A stretch of DNA of 64,000 nt. Origin: Clostridium kluyveri DSM 555 (GTDB lineage Bacteria; Bacillota; Clostridia; Clostridiales; Clostridiaceae). The notes under the pieces were generated by a model, which worked only from the letters and a program-made list of their open reading frames with translations, was not told the DNA's origin and did not search any database. Positions within the stretch are counted from its first letter, which is position 1, and each line of letters begins with the position of its first letter. The DNA is taken from the NCBI RefSeq assembly GCF_000016505.1, contig NC_009706.1:2542001-2606000 (forward strand). The letters are read 5' to 3'. Position numbers and translations under genes: made by a program. Positions 16,554 to 26,072 of the stretch are shown here, piece after piece.

Positions 16554-18272
16554 TTAATAAAACTCCTCTAGTGTGTCTAACATTAAAGACTCAACTTCTC
16601 TCAAGAAATCTTTCATTTTATGAAAATAAGCTAAAAAACATTTACTTTGATATCTTAAGTTTGAAGTCAGAGAATCATAATCTTTAGCATACATATTAAA
16701 AGTTTCTTCTTTTATATCAAATAAAAATTTATTAAAATATCCACCTAGATAAAGTCTCCCCGCTGATGATTCAAACCCATTTACTATTCCCATGACATAT
16801 ATAAACTTTTTAAGTTCTTCATCATCTTCATCCATATCCATTAAAGATTTATCAGATTCACTGGACAGTAAATCTTTACATAACTCTTCTCCTTCTTCTG
16901 CCGCAGCTGTACATCTTTTTACATAATTCAATATATCATAAGCTATACCTTCTGCATCTATTTCAATTGTTCTATCTATAATGCAATTTTTTTTTCTACT
17001 ATCCGTATTATATATTTTAAATACCTCACATAATTCCCTGTGAGGTGCACCTTTAATTTCCGCCCCGTAAGATACATTGATAAATTCTACATTGTTGACT
17101 TCACTATAAAATTTTATATACTCTTCTATTTTTGCTCTAAAGTGATCAAGTGTTACATTGGTCTTTATTCTCTTACCAAACACATCCCTTACATTTAAAT
17201 CAGTATTATAGTTATTTTTTTTATCACTATCAAAAACAGCTGACTCCGAATGATGCTTGCCATAGGTAAAAGCAAAATCTTGTCCTGCCAATATTAAGGG
17301 GGAACATCCCATAATGTTTGCAATATCTACACAGGTGTGAGCTACCGAACCTCCTAAATACACTCCTTTAAGTCCACATAGCTTAGGTATTGTCTTCGAC
17401 AATAATGTAGATACATATATTTTTTCTCCCTTATAATCCCTTATTAAATATCTATTACTGTATTCATAAAATACCAGCGGTATATCTTCCTCTAAATAGT
17501 CCTTCATCATATCATAATTGTCATTTACAGGATCTATTGATACCACCATATCCGGTCTTATTCCATTTTTAAGCATTGCCCTAAGTGTTCTATTTCCTGC
17601 TATTATAAAATATTTATCTAATTTACTTTTATACTTCACCATATCTGCTAAATTTTTATCTAAAGAGGGCCCTGCGGATACTATTATTGCTGGAATACCT
17701 CTATTTATATTTTCATATAAATTAACCGGCGTTGCACTTTTTAATGATTTTAGATTACCTATTAAATTTTTAATATATATTTGGCTAAATCTGTTTGCAA
17801 TACTTATAGAAGAACATGCCGTATAATAAACACAATCCAAATTTTCCATAAATATTTCATATTCTTCTCTATATACACGGGAATAATTTCCGAAGGCATG
17901 AACATATAGGTTATTAAAATTTGTATTATTTATCACACTATACAATTTGGTTCTTACAGAATTTTCATCATAAAAAACTAATCTTACATTATCATTATCT
18001 ATATTATTCTGGCCTTCATTAAAAATTTCCTTATTGGGTTCAAAAATTAATATTCTGTTTTTTTCACACAATACATTATATAAAGCATTTAAATATTCAC
18101 CTGTATCAACACCAAAAATAATAATTAACGAATCAAACTTAATATCCTCTATAGTTTTCAATAACTCCTTAATATCTTTTTTGTAATTATTTTTATCTGC
18201 TAAATAATAATATTTTTTTCCGTTTTTTACATAATAAACATGATAACCATCCAACGTTTCAATCTTTTGCAT
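16554..18272 (-). CDS. DUF115 motility-associated-factor (Maf) glycosyltransferase
   Basis: 572 residues. The central DUF115 signature is present: GIPAIIVSAGPSLDKNLADM (about 190-210), AGNRTLRAMLKNGIRPDMVVSIDP and LGGSVAHTCVDIANIMGCSPLILAGQDFAF. Maf proteins transfer nonulosonic acids to flagellin in Campylobacter, Clostridium and Geobacillus. The gene heads the operon holding the CMP-legionaminate pathway. No flagellar gene is present here, so the acceptor may be a flagellin elsewhere or one of the small proteins in this island. GGGAG lies 5 bases before the ATG. Confidence 0.88.
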   Translation of the reverse strand: MQKIETLDGYHVYYVKNGKKYYYLADKNNYKKDIKELLKTIEDIKFDSLIIIFGVDTGEYLNALYNVLCEKNRILIFEPNKEIFNEGQNNIDNDNVRLVFYDENSVRTKLYSVINNTNFNNLYVHAFGNYSRVYREEYEIFMENLDCVYYTACSSISIANRFSQIYIKNLIGNLKSLKSATPVNLYENINRGIPAIIVSAGPSLDKNLADMVKYKSKLDKYFIIAGNRTLRAMLKNGIRPDMVVSIDPVNDNYDMMKDYLEEDIPLVFYEYSNRYLIRDYKGEKIYVSTLLSKTIPKLCGLKGVYLGGSVAHTCVDIANIMGCSPLILAGQDFAFTYGKHHSESAVFDSDKKNNYNTDLNVRDVFGKRIKTNVTLDHFRAKIEEYIKFYSEVNNVEFINVSYGAEIKGAPHRELCEVFKIYNTDSRKKNCIIDRTIEIDAEGIAYDILNYVKRCTAAAEEGEELCKDLLSSESDKSLMDMDEDDEELKKFIYVMGIVNGFESSAGRLYLGGYFNKFLFDIKEETFNMYAKDYDSLTSNLRYQSKCFLAYFHKMKDFLREVESLMLDTLEEFY

Positions 18273-18365
18273 ATTATCTCCCTATATTATCTCTTTAGAA
18301 TATTTTTTCCTTTAATTTTATAATATTAAAAGCTGTATCGTTTGTTACCGATAATATAATAGAAA

Positions 18366-18406
18366 AGCTGTCCAAAAATAAACTTTAAAGTTATTTTGGG
18401 ACAGCT
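18366..18406 (-). terminator. Intrinsic terminator after the 95-residue protein gene
   Basis: AGCTGTCC...GGACAGCT arms with a long A/T-rich stem (AATAACTTTAAAGTT) followed on the minus strand by TTTTCTATT. Separates the 18458-19129 genes from the operon that begins at 18272. Confidence 0.85.
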
Positions 18407-18457
18407 GTATTTTAAATTATATTGTATAATTTGATAATATTATCAAAAATCTAATTA

Positions 18458-18745
18458 TTAAACTCCAAAGAACTTAATTACTAGGGCAACATTAGCCTTA
18501 CAAGTTACGCCATATCTTCCTACTGCATCTGTAAAAGTAGTGTGTTGTGCTTCTTCAGTTGTTGGAGCAGTACTCTCCCAAACTTGGACAGCACCACTTT
18601 GCATAGCAGCTCCAGTGGGACTTAAGGCCGTTCCTCTTAATAAAAACATGCCCCAGGTACTTGTGCTGATATCTTTAGTATATGATGTTCCTGAATCTGC
18701 AAGAGATGCTGCAACGGTAACTGCTTTTGGTCTGTAATTAGCCAT
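18458..18745 (-). CDS. Small hypothetical structural protein
   Basis: 95 residues, GGGGAG 7 bases before the ATG and a strong terminator behind it. The composition differs from neighbours: rich in Ala, Thr, Ser, Gly and Val (TAPTTEEAQHTTFTDAVGRYGVTCKANVALVIKFFGV) and with more G/C in codons, as in abundant proteins. It looks like a beta-rich subunit; I recognise no family. Closely linked to the carboxypeptidase-regulatory-like protein upstream. Confidence 0.7.
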   Translation of the reverse strand: MANYRPKAVTVAASLADSGTSYTKDISTSTWGMFLLRGTALSPTGAAMQSGAVQVWESTAPTTEEAQHTTFTDAVGRYGVTCKANVALVIKFFGV

Positions 18746-18829
18746 GGCATTCTCCCCTTTTAATCTACATTTTGAGTATTATTTACTCCATTATATAATA
18801 TATATAACCTGTGAAATTAGTTACAATTC

Positions 18830-19129
18830 TTATGCTGGAGAATATGCAGTTAATTCATAAGCATAACCTTTTTTCCATAAAAGTGGTACACCATAAGAAC
18901 CATCCTCTAATGTAAAAGTTACTCCTATGTTTTTTTTAACTTGTGGTGTTACATTACTGTCGATTTGGATTATATCAATAGCTGCATGTGGCAGTGGCCT
19001 TCTCTGTGGACTATACACCACACCCTTTAAAAGTACATACTCTTCACTTGGTAAAGTAGCATTTTTGCATATTATTTTTTGTGTAGTTAATTCTTTTCTG
19101 GATATTATTTTTTTTACTACAGCACACAT
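18830..19129 (-). CDS. Small carboxypeptidase-regulatory-like domain protein
   Basis: 99 residues from the ATG at 19129 (GGAGGAGGGG 6 bases upstream). Core YVLLKGVVYSPQRRPLPHAAIDIIQIDSN...KNIGVTFTLEDGSYGVPLLW...YELTAYSPA. Same domain as the three small proteins at 15381-16341 but in a separate transcription unit. No export signal is seen, so secretion, if any, would need a non-classical route or assembly inside the mother cell or spore. Confidence 0.7.
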   Translation of the reverse strand: MCAVVKKIISRKELTTQKIICKNATLPSEEYVLLKGVVYSPQRRPLPHAAIDIIQIDSNVTPQVKKNIGVTFTLEDGSYGVPLLWKKGYAYELTAYSPA

Positions 19130-19220
19130 AAAATTCCCCTCCTCCACATTTAAACTATTTGTATTTAATATATCCTATGTGATCTTGTTAAGATTTGGAC
19201 TGCAAGTATTTAGTTCATTT

Positions 19221-20396
19221 TCATTCATATATATAATTACGAGTCAGTGGCCAATTATTATTTACACCTTTAGTAAATAGGAACTGATGAATATCGATGT
19301 TGCCACAATGAAATGATGCCGCACAGGAGTTTAAATAAAGGCGCCACATGCGAATAAAAGTTTCATCTTTTATTTTCCTGATATCTGGAAGAGCCTCCTC
19401 GAAATTTCGAGCCCAATGTTCTAAAGTTTTAGTATAATGTTCACGCAGGCTCTCAAAATCTATAAGATAAAACTTATTCATAACTATTATGGAAACAAGC
19501 TCTTGAACTGCAGGTATGTATCCGCCTGGAAATATGTACTTATTAATCCAAGTATTTGTTCCCGCTCCATCATAACCAGTAATACAATGCAGGAGAGAAA
19601 CCCCACCCTCATTCAGAAGTGATTTAACAGCAGAAAAGTACCCTGGAAGATTTTCTTTACCTACGTGTTCAATCATTCCCACGCTCACTACTCTGTCAAA
19701 AGTCCTATTCCTCAATTCCCTAAAGTCAATGAGCTGGACCTCTACCAGGTTCTGTAATTCCTCTTCTTTAATTCTTTCCAAAACCCGGGAGTATTGCTCT
19801 TTACTAAGTGTAATTCCCAAGGCTTTAACCTGATAGGTTTTAGCAGCTGTAAGAATAAGTTCTCCCCACCCGCAGCCGATGTCCAGCAGCGTTTGACCAG
19901 GGTGCAAATTGAGTTTACGTAAAATATGATCCACTTTGTTCTTTTGAGCCTGAAACAAGCTGTCTTCCGGCGATTCAAAATATGCACAAGAATAAGTCAT
20001 ACTATCATCCAACCATAAACGATAAAAATCATTACCTATATCATAATGAAACTGGACATCATCCTGGCTTTTACGAATGGTATTGGATAGTATTTTTGCC
20101 AATTTAACATAAGGTTTTTTGTCATGGAGAAAGCTGCTATAATTATTATAGATGGATTCAATAACTTTTTGTACACTTCCCTCAATGTCAATTTTGTTAT
20201 GCATATATCCTTCACCAAATGCAAGAGACGGATCACTTATAATCTCTGATTTTGCAATAGACTCATAGAAGTGAATCTTGAAACGAGCTTCTCCATCACC
20301 ATACTTTTTTACTTCTCCATCCCAATACTTTACTTCACAGGGGTCAGCAAACATATTCTTCATGACATTATGATAGAACGCTTTATCAATACTCAT
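19221..20396 (-). CDS. cfa: Cyclopropane-fatty-acyl-phospholipid synthase
   Basis: 391 residues. FHYDIGNDFYRLWLDDSMTYSCAYF (about 117-140) and the SAM-binding LDIGCGWGE (171-179) are diagnostic, with EHVGKENLPGYF further on. It transfers a methylene from S-adenosylmethionine to cis double bonds of membrane phospholipids. AGGAGGG precedes the ATG. The MerR-type gene upstream on the same strand (82-bp gap) is the probable regulator. Confidence 0.94.
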   Translation of the reverse strand: MSIDKAFYHNVMKNMFADPCEVKYWDGEVKKYGDGEARFKIHFYESIAKSEIISDPSLAFGEGYMHNKIDIEGSVQKVIESIYNNYSSFLHDKKPYVKLAKILSNTIRKSQDDVQFHYDIGNDFYRLWLDDSMTYSCAYFESPEDSLFQAQKNKVDHILRKLNLHPGQTLLDIGCGWGELILTAAKTYQVKALGITLSKEQYSRVLERIKEEELQNLVEVQLIDFRELRNRTFDRVVSVGMIEHVGKENLPGYFSAVKSLLNEGGVSLLHCITGYDGAGTNTWINKYIFPGGYIPAVQELVSIIVMNKFYLIDFESLREHYTKTLEHWARNFEEALPDIRKIKDETFIRMWRLYLNSCAASFHCGNIDIHQFLFTKGVNNNWPLTRNYIYE

Positions 20397-20478
20397 TTAT
20401 AATACCCTCCTATTATCATTGGAATCTTTATTTTTCCAGCATTAAATTATCTACTTTCAATGAGTGACTAATGCTTTC

Positions 20479-20919
20479 TCACCCTTCAAAGTTCTCCATA
20501 TTCATTTTTTCAACAACTGTTTGAGCTCGTTTTTTTAAATCCAGTAACTCCTTACGTACATTTTCAATTTTATCAATCTTTTTTTCAATGAGTATAAGCT
20601 TTTGATCTATATTATTTATAATCTCAATCAATTTTTCTTTTTGCTTAGCTGGTTCAAATGATTGTTTGTAATCTATTTTATTGGCTTCCATTGCACTGCC
20701 AAGTGATATGAAATATTGCAGCTCTTGAAGAGAAAATCCCAAAGCCTCTTTAGCATTTTTAATCTTTACCAATAAGTCAATATGTTCCTGAGTGTAGCAT
20801 CTAATCCCTCCTTCACTACGCATAGGTGGTGGTAAAATACCAATTTGCTCATAATACCTAATTGTCCGCTTAGTCAAACCACTTTCTTTTGAAACCTGAT
20901 CTATTTTTAACCAATCCAT
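20479..20919 (-). CDS. MerR family transcriptional regulator
   Basis: 146 residues. N-terminal winged helix-turn-helix (LKIDQVSKESGLTKRTIRYYEQIGIL), middle KNAKEALGFSLQELQYFISLG, and a C-terminal coiled coil (about 95-140) for dimerisation. No cysteine-based metal site. Upstream lies a perfect palindrome at 20970-20987. Together with cfa it may form a membrane-stress unit. Confidence 0.9.
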   Translation of the reverse strand: MDWLKIDQVSKESGLTKRTIRYYEQIGILPPPMRSEGGIRCYTQEHIDLLVKIKNAKEALGFSLQELQYFISLGSAMEANKIDYKQSFEPAKQKEKLIEIINNIDQKLILIEKKIDKIENVRKELLDLKKRAQTVVEKMNMENFEG

Positions 20920-20969
20920 AAAAGCCCTCCAAAGTCATTAATTCTATAATAGAATAACATTCCATTTAC

Positions 20970-20987
20970 ATTAACGTCAACGTTAAT
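20970..20987. promoter_or_regulatory. Palindromic operator upstream of merR-cfa
   Basis: ATTAACGT-ca-ACGTTAAT, perfect 8-bp arms, 50 bp before the MerR start and overlapping a possible -35 (TTGACG, minus strand). Confidence 0.5.
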
Positions 20988-21044
20988 TGCTGGCAAGAGT
21001 AAAATTGTGCCATATATCCCTAATATATTGCGTAACCTAACTGA

Positions 21045-21197
21045 AAAAATATAAAAGAAGGAATACATTTAGTAAGTTATAAAGAGAATACGGATACATC
21101 AACCGATATTGGGAAGTCAATGATTACAATGATAAATGCTATTGCAGAATTTCAACGTATTAATTTACTTGAAAGACAAAAAGAGGGTAAGGCGTGA
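21045..21197 (+). pseudogene. Serine recombinase (resolvase) remnant
   Basis: The open segment EGIHLVSYKENTDTSTDIG...AIAEFQRINLLERQKEGKA matches the conserved middle of serine resolvases (usually ENIDTSTPIGK...AIAEFERDLIRERTKEG). The catalytic N-terminus and the DNA-binding C-terminus are missing and the frame ends in TGA. It is the trace of a lost mobile element in an otherwise gene-free stretch (20988-21415). Confidence 0.75.
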
Positions 21198-21261
21198 AAA
21201 TAATTATGTGTATTCTCTCTTTTTAGACAAATAATTTTAATATGTGATAAACCTCAGGGAT

Positions 21262-21280
21262 CCGGGGACAGAGTCCCCGG
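21262..21280. repeat. GC-rich perfect palindrome
   Basis: CCGGGGAC-aga-GTCCCCGG, a stem of eight G/C-rich pairs in AT-rich surroundings, 65 bp beyond the recombinase remnant. No T-run follows on either strand. Possibly the end of a former mobile element. Confidence 0.45.
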
Positions 21281-21415
21281 GGTACATTGCTAACAGGACC
21301 AAACTCAGATTTTATAGTTTTTTTAGCAACCATTTCTACTGTTAGTTGTCTGTTTTTCAGTTACATTGTATTTATCATATCCAAGTTGAGTATCCATTTC
21401 TGCTTCTTAAAACCT

Positions 21416-23143
21416 TTATTTAATCTTAAATGTATCTAAGGAGATTTGTAGTGAAGCAATTATTTCCTTCAGTATACTAGCCTGAACTGCAATTTTTTCC
21501 GCTGCCATAGTTTGTCCTTCTATATTTACTATCGTATTTTGAATACTTGCGGCTGTCTGCTCGGAGATTGCAGACAAATTTTCAGTCATTGCAACAATTT
21601 CATTCTTTTTTAAATCCATTTCCATACTACTACTCGTCGTATTGGAAATCTTGTCATATAATTTATTTATTAATTCAGATATGTTTGTAAATAAGCTATT
21701 TGTGTCATCGACTGCTTGTTTCTGTTCTATCGAAATCTTTTCTGCTTCCTGCATCAAGATTGAAGTTCTATCTGAATTATACTGAATTTCCTTTATAAGT
21801 TCATTGATGGTATTGGACAGATCCTTTGTCATATTTGCAAGCTTCGAAATTTCTTCAGCAACAACTGCAAATCCCCGACCTGCTTCTCCAGCTCTTGCAC
21901 TTTCAATCATTGCATTCAATGAAAGCAGATTAGTCTTTTGTGTTATATCCATGATTGATTGAGTTATATTCGTAATAGCTTTACTTGTTTTTCTAACTTC
22001 ATCCATACTGAGAGATACATTACTATCTTTTTCCGCCCTTTCTCTTGATTTTCTTATAAGTTCTCCTACAATTAATTTTCCCTTCTCGCTGAGCGCTTCT
22101 GTTTCATGAGCGATTTCATTCATTGCAGCTATATCTGAAGTAACTTCGTGAATTTTTTGCCCTAAAATCTGCATTTGAACCACTCCATTTTCAACTTCAG
22201 AGGAATTTTCCTCAGATGCCCTGGAAATTTGCTGTACCACATCCAAGATTTCCTTGGAATTAGTTTTTGATGTTTCAGTTGCAAAGGATAGTGTAGCAGC
22301 ACTCTCAGAAACCGTATTTACAGCCTTTACGACTTTATAAATCAATCCTCTTGTATTTGAAATCATTTGATTAAAGCTCTTTGTAACTTTAGCAATTTCA
22401 TCCTTCGTCAAAAACTTACCTTCAACCGTTAAATCACCCTGAGAAGCACAATTAAAGTCATGAATCATGCTTTCCAAAGGTGCCGATATGTTTTTGGAAA
22501 TAATTCTACTTATGAACAAAACAAGCACTAACGACACAAGTATAACAATTATGATAAAAAAGGTCATTTTGTCCATCTCTTTAAAGATTTCATTTTTGGG
22601 TACGGCAATACATAAAATTTGGCCGTTTTCCAGATGTGAATAGGCCAGCAAATAATTTATCCCTAGTTTTGTAAATTCTGCAACCCCAGAAGTGTTTTTA
22701 TCTATATCCTTAATAACATCCTTATACACACCATTGTCCATTGAAGCAAAATTAGTAATTGATTCACTTTCTTCTGACTGCTTATCCTCCCCTGTTTTCA
22801 TAAACTCTGGAAATGCGATAAGATTATGCTGCTGGCTTAATAAAAAGCTATAGCCTGAATTAAAAACTTTTAATTTTTTTACAAGGCTCTCTGTATCTTC
22901 AAAGGTCATATCAATACCTACCATTCCTATCGTTTTTTCCTCATTTTTGATAGGTATTGCATAAGATATCATATTCATATTTAAATCCGAATCCAAATAT
23001 GGATCCTGCCATAAATCTTTTCCATCAAGAATTGGAGTAAAATAATATTCATATTCATCATCTCTGTTCTCCGTCAAATAGATACTTCTATCCTCTTTTG
23101 TCATGTCATACTTTTCAAAAGTACCATCTTTATTGTCATCATA
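21416..23143 (-). pseudogene. Methyl-accepting chemotaxis protein, N-terminally truncated
   Basis: The frame gives the second half of a dCache sensor domain ([14 protein letters not shown]...[13 protein letters not shown]), a membrane helix (about residues 177-199 counted from the Met at 23104), HAMP and a full signalling domain ([30 protein letters not shown]). The first membrane helix and the first half of dCache are absent; the in-frame sequence begins only 14 codons before that Met, right behind the stop codon of another chemoreceptor fragment. An internal start at 23104 lacks a ribosome binding site, so it is probably silent or was fused by deletion. Confidence 0.75.
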
Positions 23144-23146
23144 AAA

Positions 23147-23662
23147 TTACGTTATCGATGATAAAATGATATTATCAAAAGATTTTACTGTGGCACCCAA
23201 TCTTTCGTGGGACTCATTTACAATAACTTTGTTATTTTCCATTCCCGCCCTGGCAGCTTCTATGGCAGCATTTAAGGCAAGCAGATTGGTCTGCTCTGCA
23301 ATGCTATTAATTGATTCTATTATTTTTCTTATAGAATTGGATTTTTCAGACAGTTTATTTATTTGCAGTGCCACATCCTCCGTGGCCTCTTTATTTTCCT
23401 TGAATTTATCCGAAAGTTCACCTATAGACTTTACTCCTGAATTATTATTTTGTTTTAGACTACTCATACTGGCAACAGTTTCACTAATTTTATCCTCTGC
23501 AACTTCAATCTTGTCCGCCAACTGATTGCAAATTTTAAAATTATTATTAACTTCCTTTGCCTGTTCTCCCGAATCAGCTGCAATTTCTTGAGATGCCTTT
23601 GCAACCTGGTGGGAGGTTTCATTAACACAATTATAAGGTTTTCCAATACATTTAAAATGCAA
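23147..23662 (-). pseudogene. Chemoreceptor signalling-domain fragment
   Basis: Residues ETSHQVAKASQEIAADSGEQAKEVN...SIRKIIESINSIAEQTNLLALNAAIEAARAG are a methyl-accepting signalling domain, but after EAARAG the sequence jumps to NNKVIVNESHERLGATVKSFDNII, normally the far C-terminus. The tip hairpin that contacts CheA/CheW is therefore deleted and the sensor part is missing upstream. It ends with TAA in the same frame as the next fragment. Confidence 0.8.
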
Positions 23663-23925
23663 TTTACGATAATCACACTTCTGTGAAAAATATCCTTTCT
23701 ACATACCCAAAACAAAACAATCACAACAAAATTTTTGCATTACTATATTTTTCATATTTTACTATAATCTTTTTAAGTTTATATTATTTTTATGTTAAAA
23801 TATTCACATTGCAATCCTATTTGGTTGACACGGTTTCTTCTTTGTTTAAATATCTTCCCTCCTCTGATGGATAATCATTTTTATTATTTCCTTAAAATTT
23901 TTAGACGATCTAACTTACCAATAAC

Positions 23926-23954
23926 TTATCCACAGTTTATCCACATTATCCACA
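23926..23954 (+). promoter_or_regulatory. Cluster of three DnaA boxes
   Basis: TTATCCACA occurs at 23926-23934 and 23946-23954, and TTATCCACA again at 23937-23945: three exact consensus DnaA boxes, all in one orientation, with starts 11 and 9 bp apart. No replication gene is adjacent. The same arrangement recurs at 55843-55882. Confidence 0.8.
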
Positions 23955-23980
23955 ATATTCCATTAGATAAGTTTTTCTGA

Positions 23981-24240
23981 AATAAAAATAAGCACCCTAA
24001 AAAATAGGTGCTTAACTTTTAATAACATTAATTTTAAAAGAGATTAATTTAACATACGAACTTCTGGCAGTTGCATTTAATTTTTAAGTGCCCTGCAACC
24101 ACAGACACTATTCAAATTTACATTTGGGGTATTAATTACAAACTATTTATTTAATACTAAGGTTTGATTACTAAAGACATTTATAATTATAAGCAGTATT
24201 TGTTACAACTTAATGGCATAATAATTAACTATTTGTAAAC
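23981..24240 (-). ncRNA. Repeat element A: putative pseudoknot RNA with terminator
   Basis: On the minus strand a core at 24108-24068 contains GTGTC, GGTTGCA, GGGCAC and later TGCAACTG: GTGTC can pair with GGCAC while the loop GTTGCA can pair with TGCAAC, an H-type pseudoknot. It ends in a terminator (24013-23990, AAGCACC/GGGTGCTT, then ATTTTTATTT). A TTGTAACAA...TATAAT box lies upstream (24203-24181). This is one of four related copies; no coding frame. The rest of 23663-24396 shows nothing identifiable. Confidence 0.55.
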
Positions 24241-24396
24241 AAATGTGTAAAAATCGGTACACCAAATTTTATTGGCACTGTCTGAATCAAAATTTCAGTT
24301 TAACAAATTGGAAAAATTTTTATGGGAATATAAGTCAGTTCCTGCTTTTCTCCATATTTTAAATGCATCCTCTTTCTGACAAAAACATCTCCATAA

Positions 24397-25161
24397 TTAT
24401 AAAGATTTTTCATTAAAAATTCTTATAGATAGCCTTAGTGCACATAGACTAATGAGCATCATTATGACAAATGAATATTTTATATCATAAAATGTAAGTA
24501 TACCTTGCAATATCTTTATATTGCTATTTGCTAATTGCAAAGGATTCCATTTTATTGCTTTAGGAAACATATTGATGATAAAAAGTATCACTGTAAAACC
24601 AGCTGTAAAAAGTAAAGAGCCATAGATATTTTTAAAGCTTATGGAACCCAACATAACTATCGAAAATAGCATAATACCAAAAAAATAAAAGCTAAAGACA
24701 GCCAAAAATAAACCTGTAGTTTTTCCTTCTGGGAAATAGTATCTTGTGTATATTGAAGCAATAAAAAAACATATCCAATAACTTATTGTCCAAATTAAAA
24801 CCACTACTGTGTATTTGGCTGCAACAACCGTCTTACGTGATAATCCTTTCGTAATCAGATTAACTAACGTTCCCTTCTCATATTCATGAGACATCATTCC
24901 ACTAAAAATAATAATAGCTACAATAGTACCCATTTGAGATATATTTTTAAAAAATTGAGTCCATGAATCTATATTGGAAGGTTCCGTTAATTGAATGGAT
25001 ATATCAGCAGGCATGAATTCTCTGATAATCTCCGGCATAAACTTAGCACTAAGTGGACTAATAATTCCTAGAATTGCAAATACTATTATTATGATTAATA
25101 TTTTATAGTTTCTTAGATAGTCAATCCATTCTTTTTTAATAAATGCAATATATGACCTCAT
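24397..25161 (-). CDS. ABC-2 type transporter permease (YxlG-like)
   Basis: 254 residues with six membrane helices and the FSGMMSHEYEKGTLVNLITKGLSRK segment typical of ABC-2 permeases of the YxlG/NatB kind. ATGA overlap with the ATPase gene. Forms the export channel with the ATPase at 25158-26072; the four-gene arrangement resembles yxlEFG of Bacillus, linked to envelope and antimicrobial-peptide stress. Confidence 0.85.
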   Translation of the reverse strand: MRSYIAFIKKEWIDYLRNYKILIIIIVFAILGIISPLSAKFMPEIIREFMPADISIQLTEPSNIDSWTQFFKNISQMGTIVAIIIFSGMMSHEYEKGTLVNLITKGLSRKTVVAAKYTVVVLIWTISYWICFFIASIYTRYYFPEGKTTGLFLAVFSFYFFGIMLFSIVMLGSISFKNIYGSLLFTAGFTVILFIINMFPKAIKWNPLQLANSNIKILQGILTFYDIKYSFVIMMLISLCALRLSIRIFNEKSL

Positions 25162-26072
25162 TTAGCCACCTCCATAAAAATATTTTCAAGACAAGGTTCC
25201 ATAATTTCAAGTTTTAATGGTGTAATTGATAATTTAACTAGAATTTTCATTACCCATTTCATAATTTTATTTACTTCACTTGTTCTTATATAAATGGAGG
25301 TTTCTTTACACTGAATTTTTTTGTTCAATTTCATTATTTCTTCAGACTTGAGCAAGGTATTTAAATCACTATTTGAAGAAAGTGACAGCATCACTGTATT
25401 TTGATATTCATGTTTTATGTTATTTAAATTACCTGATAAAACAATTTCACCATTATTTAAAATTCCAATATGATCACAAATTGTATCTACATCGTTTAAT
25501 ATATGAGTTGAAAAAATAATCGTTGTATGGTTTTTCACTTTGGATAAAATATCTAATATTTCTTTTCTCCCAATAGGATCCAAAGCTGAGGTAGGCTCAT
25601 CACAAATCAATAGCTTGGGATCATTTAACAATACCTGAGCAATACCAAGACGCTGCTTCATCCCTCTTGAAAAACCCCCTATTCTTTTTTTTAAATCCGT
25701 TAATCCCACAATATTTAATAAATATTCACTCTTTTTTTGAATAAAATGAGCTGACATTCCAGTAATTTCTCCGCAAAGTTTTAAATATTCTTGGGCTGTC
25801 ATAAAATTATAAAATTGTGGAACATCCGGTAAATAGCCAACATATCGGTTTGCTTCCGAAGAACCAAATCTAACTTTTTTATTACATATTTGTATCTCAC
25901 CAGAATCCGCTCTTAATAAACCTAATGCAATCTTCATAGTTGTTGTTTTGCCTGCACCATTTTTACCAATGAAACCATATATAGAACCTTGTGGTACACT
26001 TAAGTTTACTCCCTTTAATACCTTATGTGTACTGAAGCCCTTATGCAAATCACAAATTGTAAGTATATCCAC
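25158..26072 (-). CDS. ABC transporter ATP-binding protein (YxlF-like)
   Basis: 304 residues. Walker A GKNGAGKTT (about 36-44), signature FSRGMKQRLGIAQVLL, Walker B LLICDEPTSALDP and H-loop STHIL. A GTG start at 26072 overlaps the previous stop (TAGTG), with GAGG upstream. The C-terminal extension of about 80 residues is common in drug and lantibiotic exporters. Confidence 0.92.
   Translation of the reverse strand: MDILTICDLHKGFSTHKVLKGVNLSVPQGSIYGFIGKNGAGKTTTMKIALGLLRADSGEIQICNKKVRFGSSEANRYVGYLPDVPQFYNFMTAQEYLKLCGEITGMSAHFIQKKSEYLLNIVGLTDLKKRIGGFSRGMKQRLGIAQVLLNDPKLLICDEPTSALDPIGRKEILDILSKVKNHTTIIFSTHILNDVDTICDHIGILNNGEIVLSGNLNNIKHEYQNTVMLSLSSNSDLNTLLKSEEIMKLNKKIQCKETSIYIRTSEVNKIMKWVMKILVKLSITPLKLEIMEPCLENIFMEVAK

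Noticed and set aside
23464-23724. 86-codon minus-strand frame
   Set aside because: Shadow of the chemoreceptor signalling fragment in another frame.
23926-23954. Chromosomal or plasmid replication origin
   Set aside because: DnaA boxes are present but no dnaA, rep, AT-rich unwinding element beside initiation genes, or partition genes are seen.
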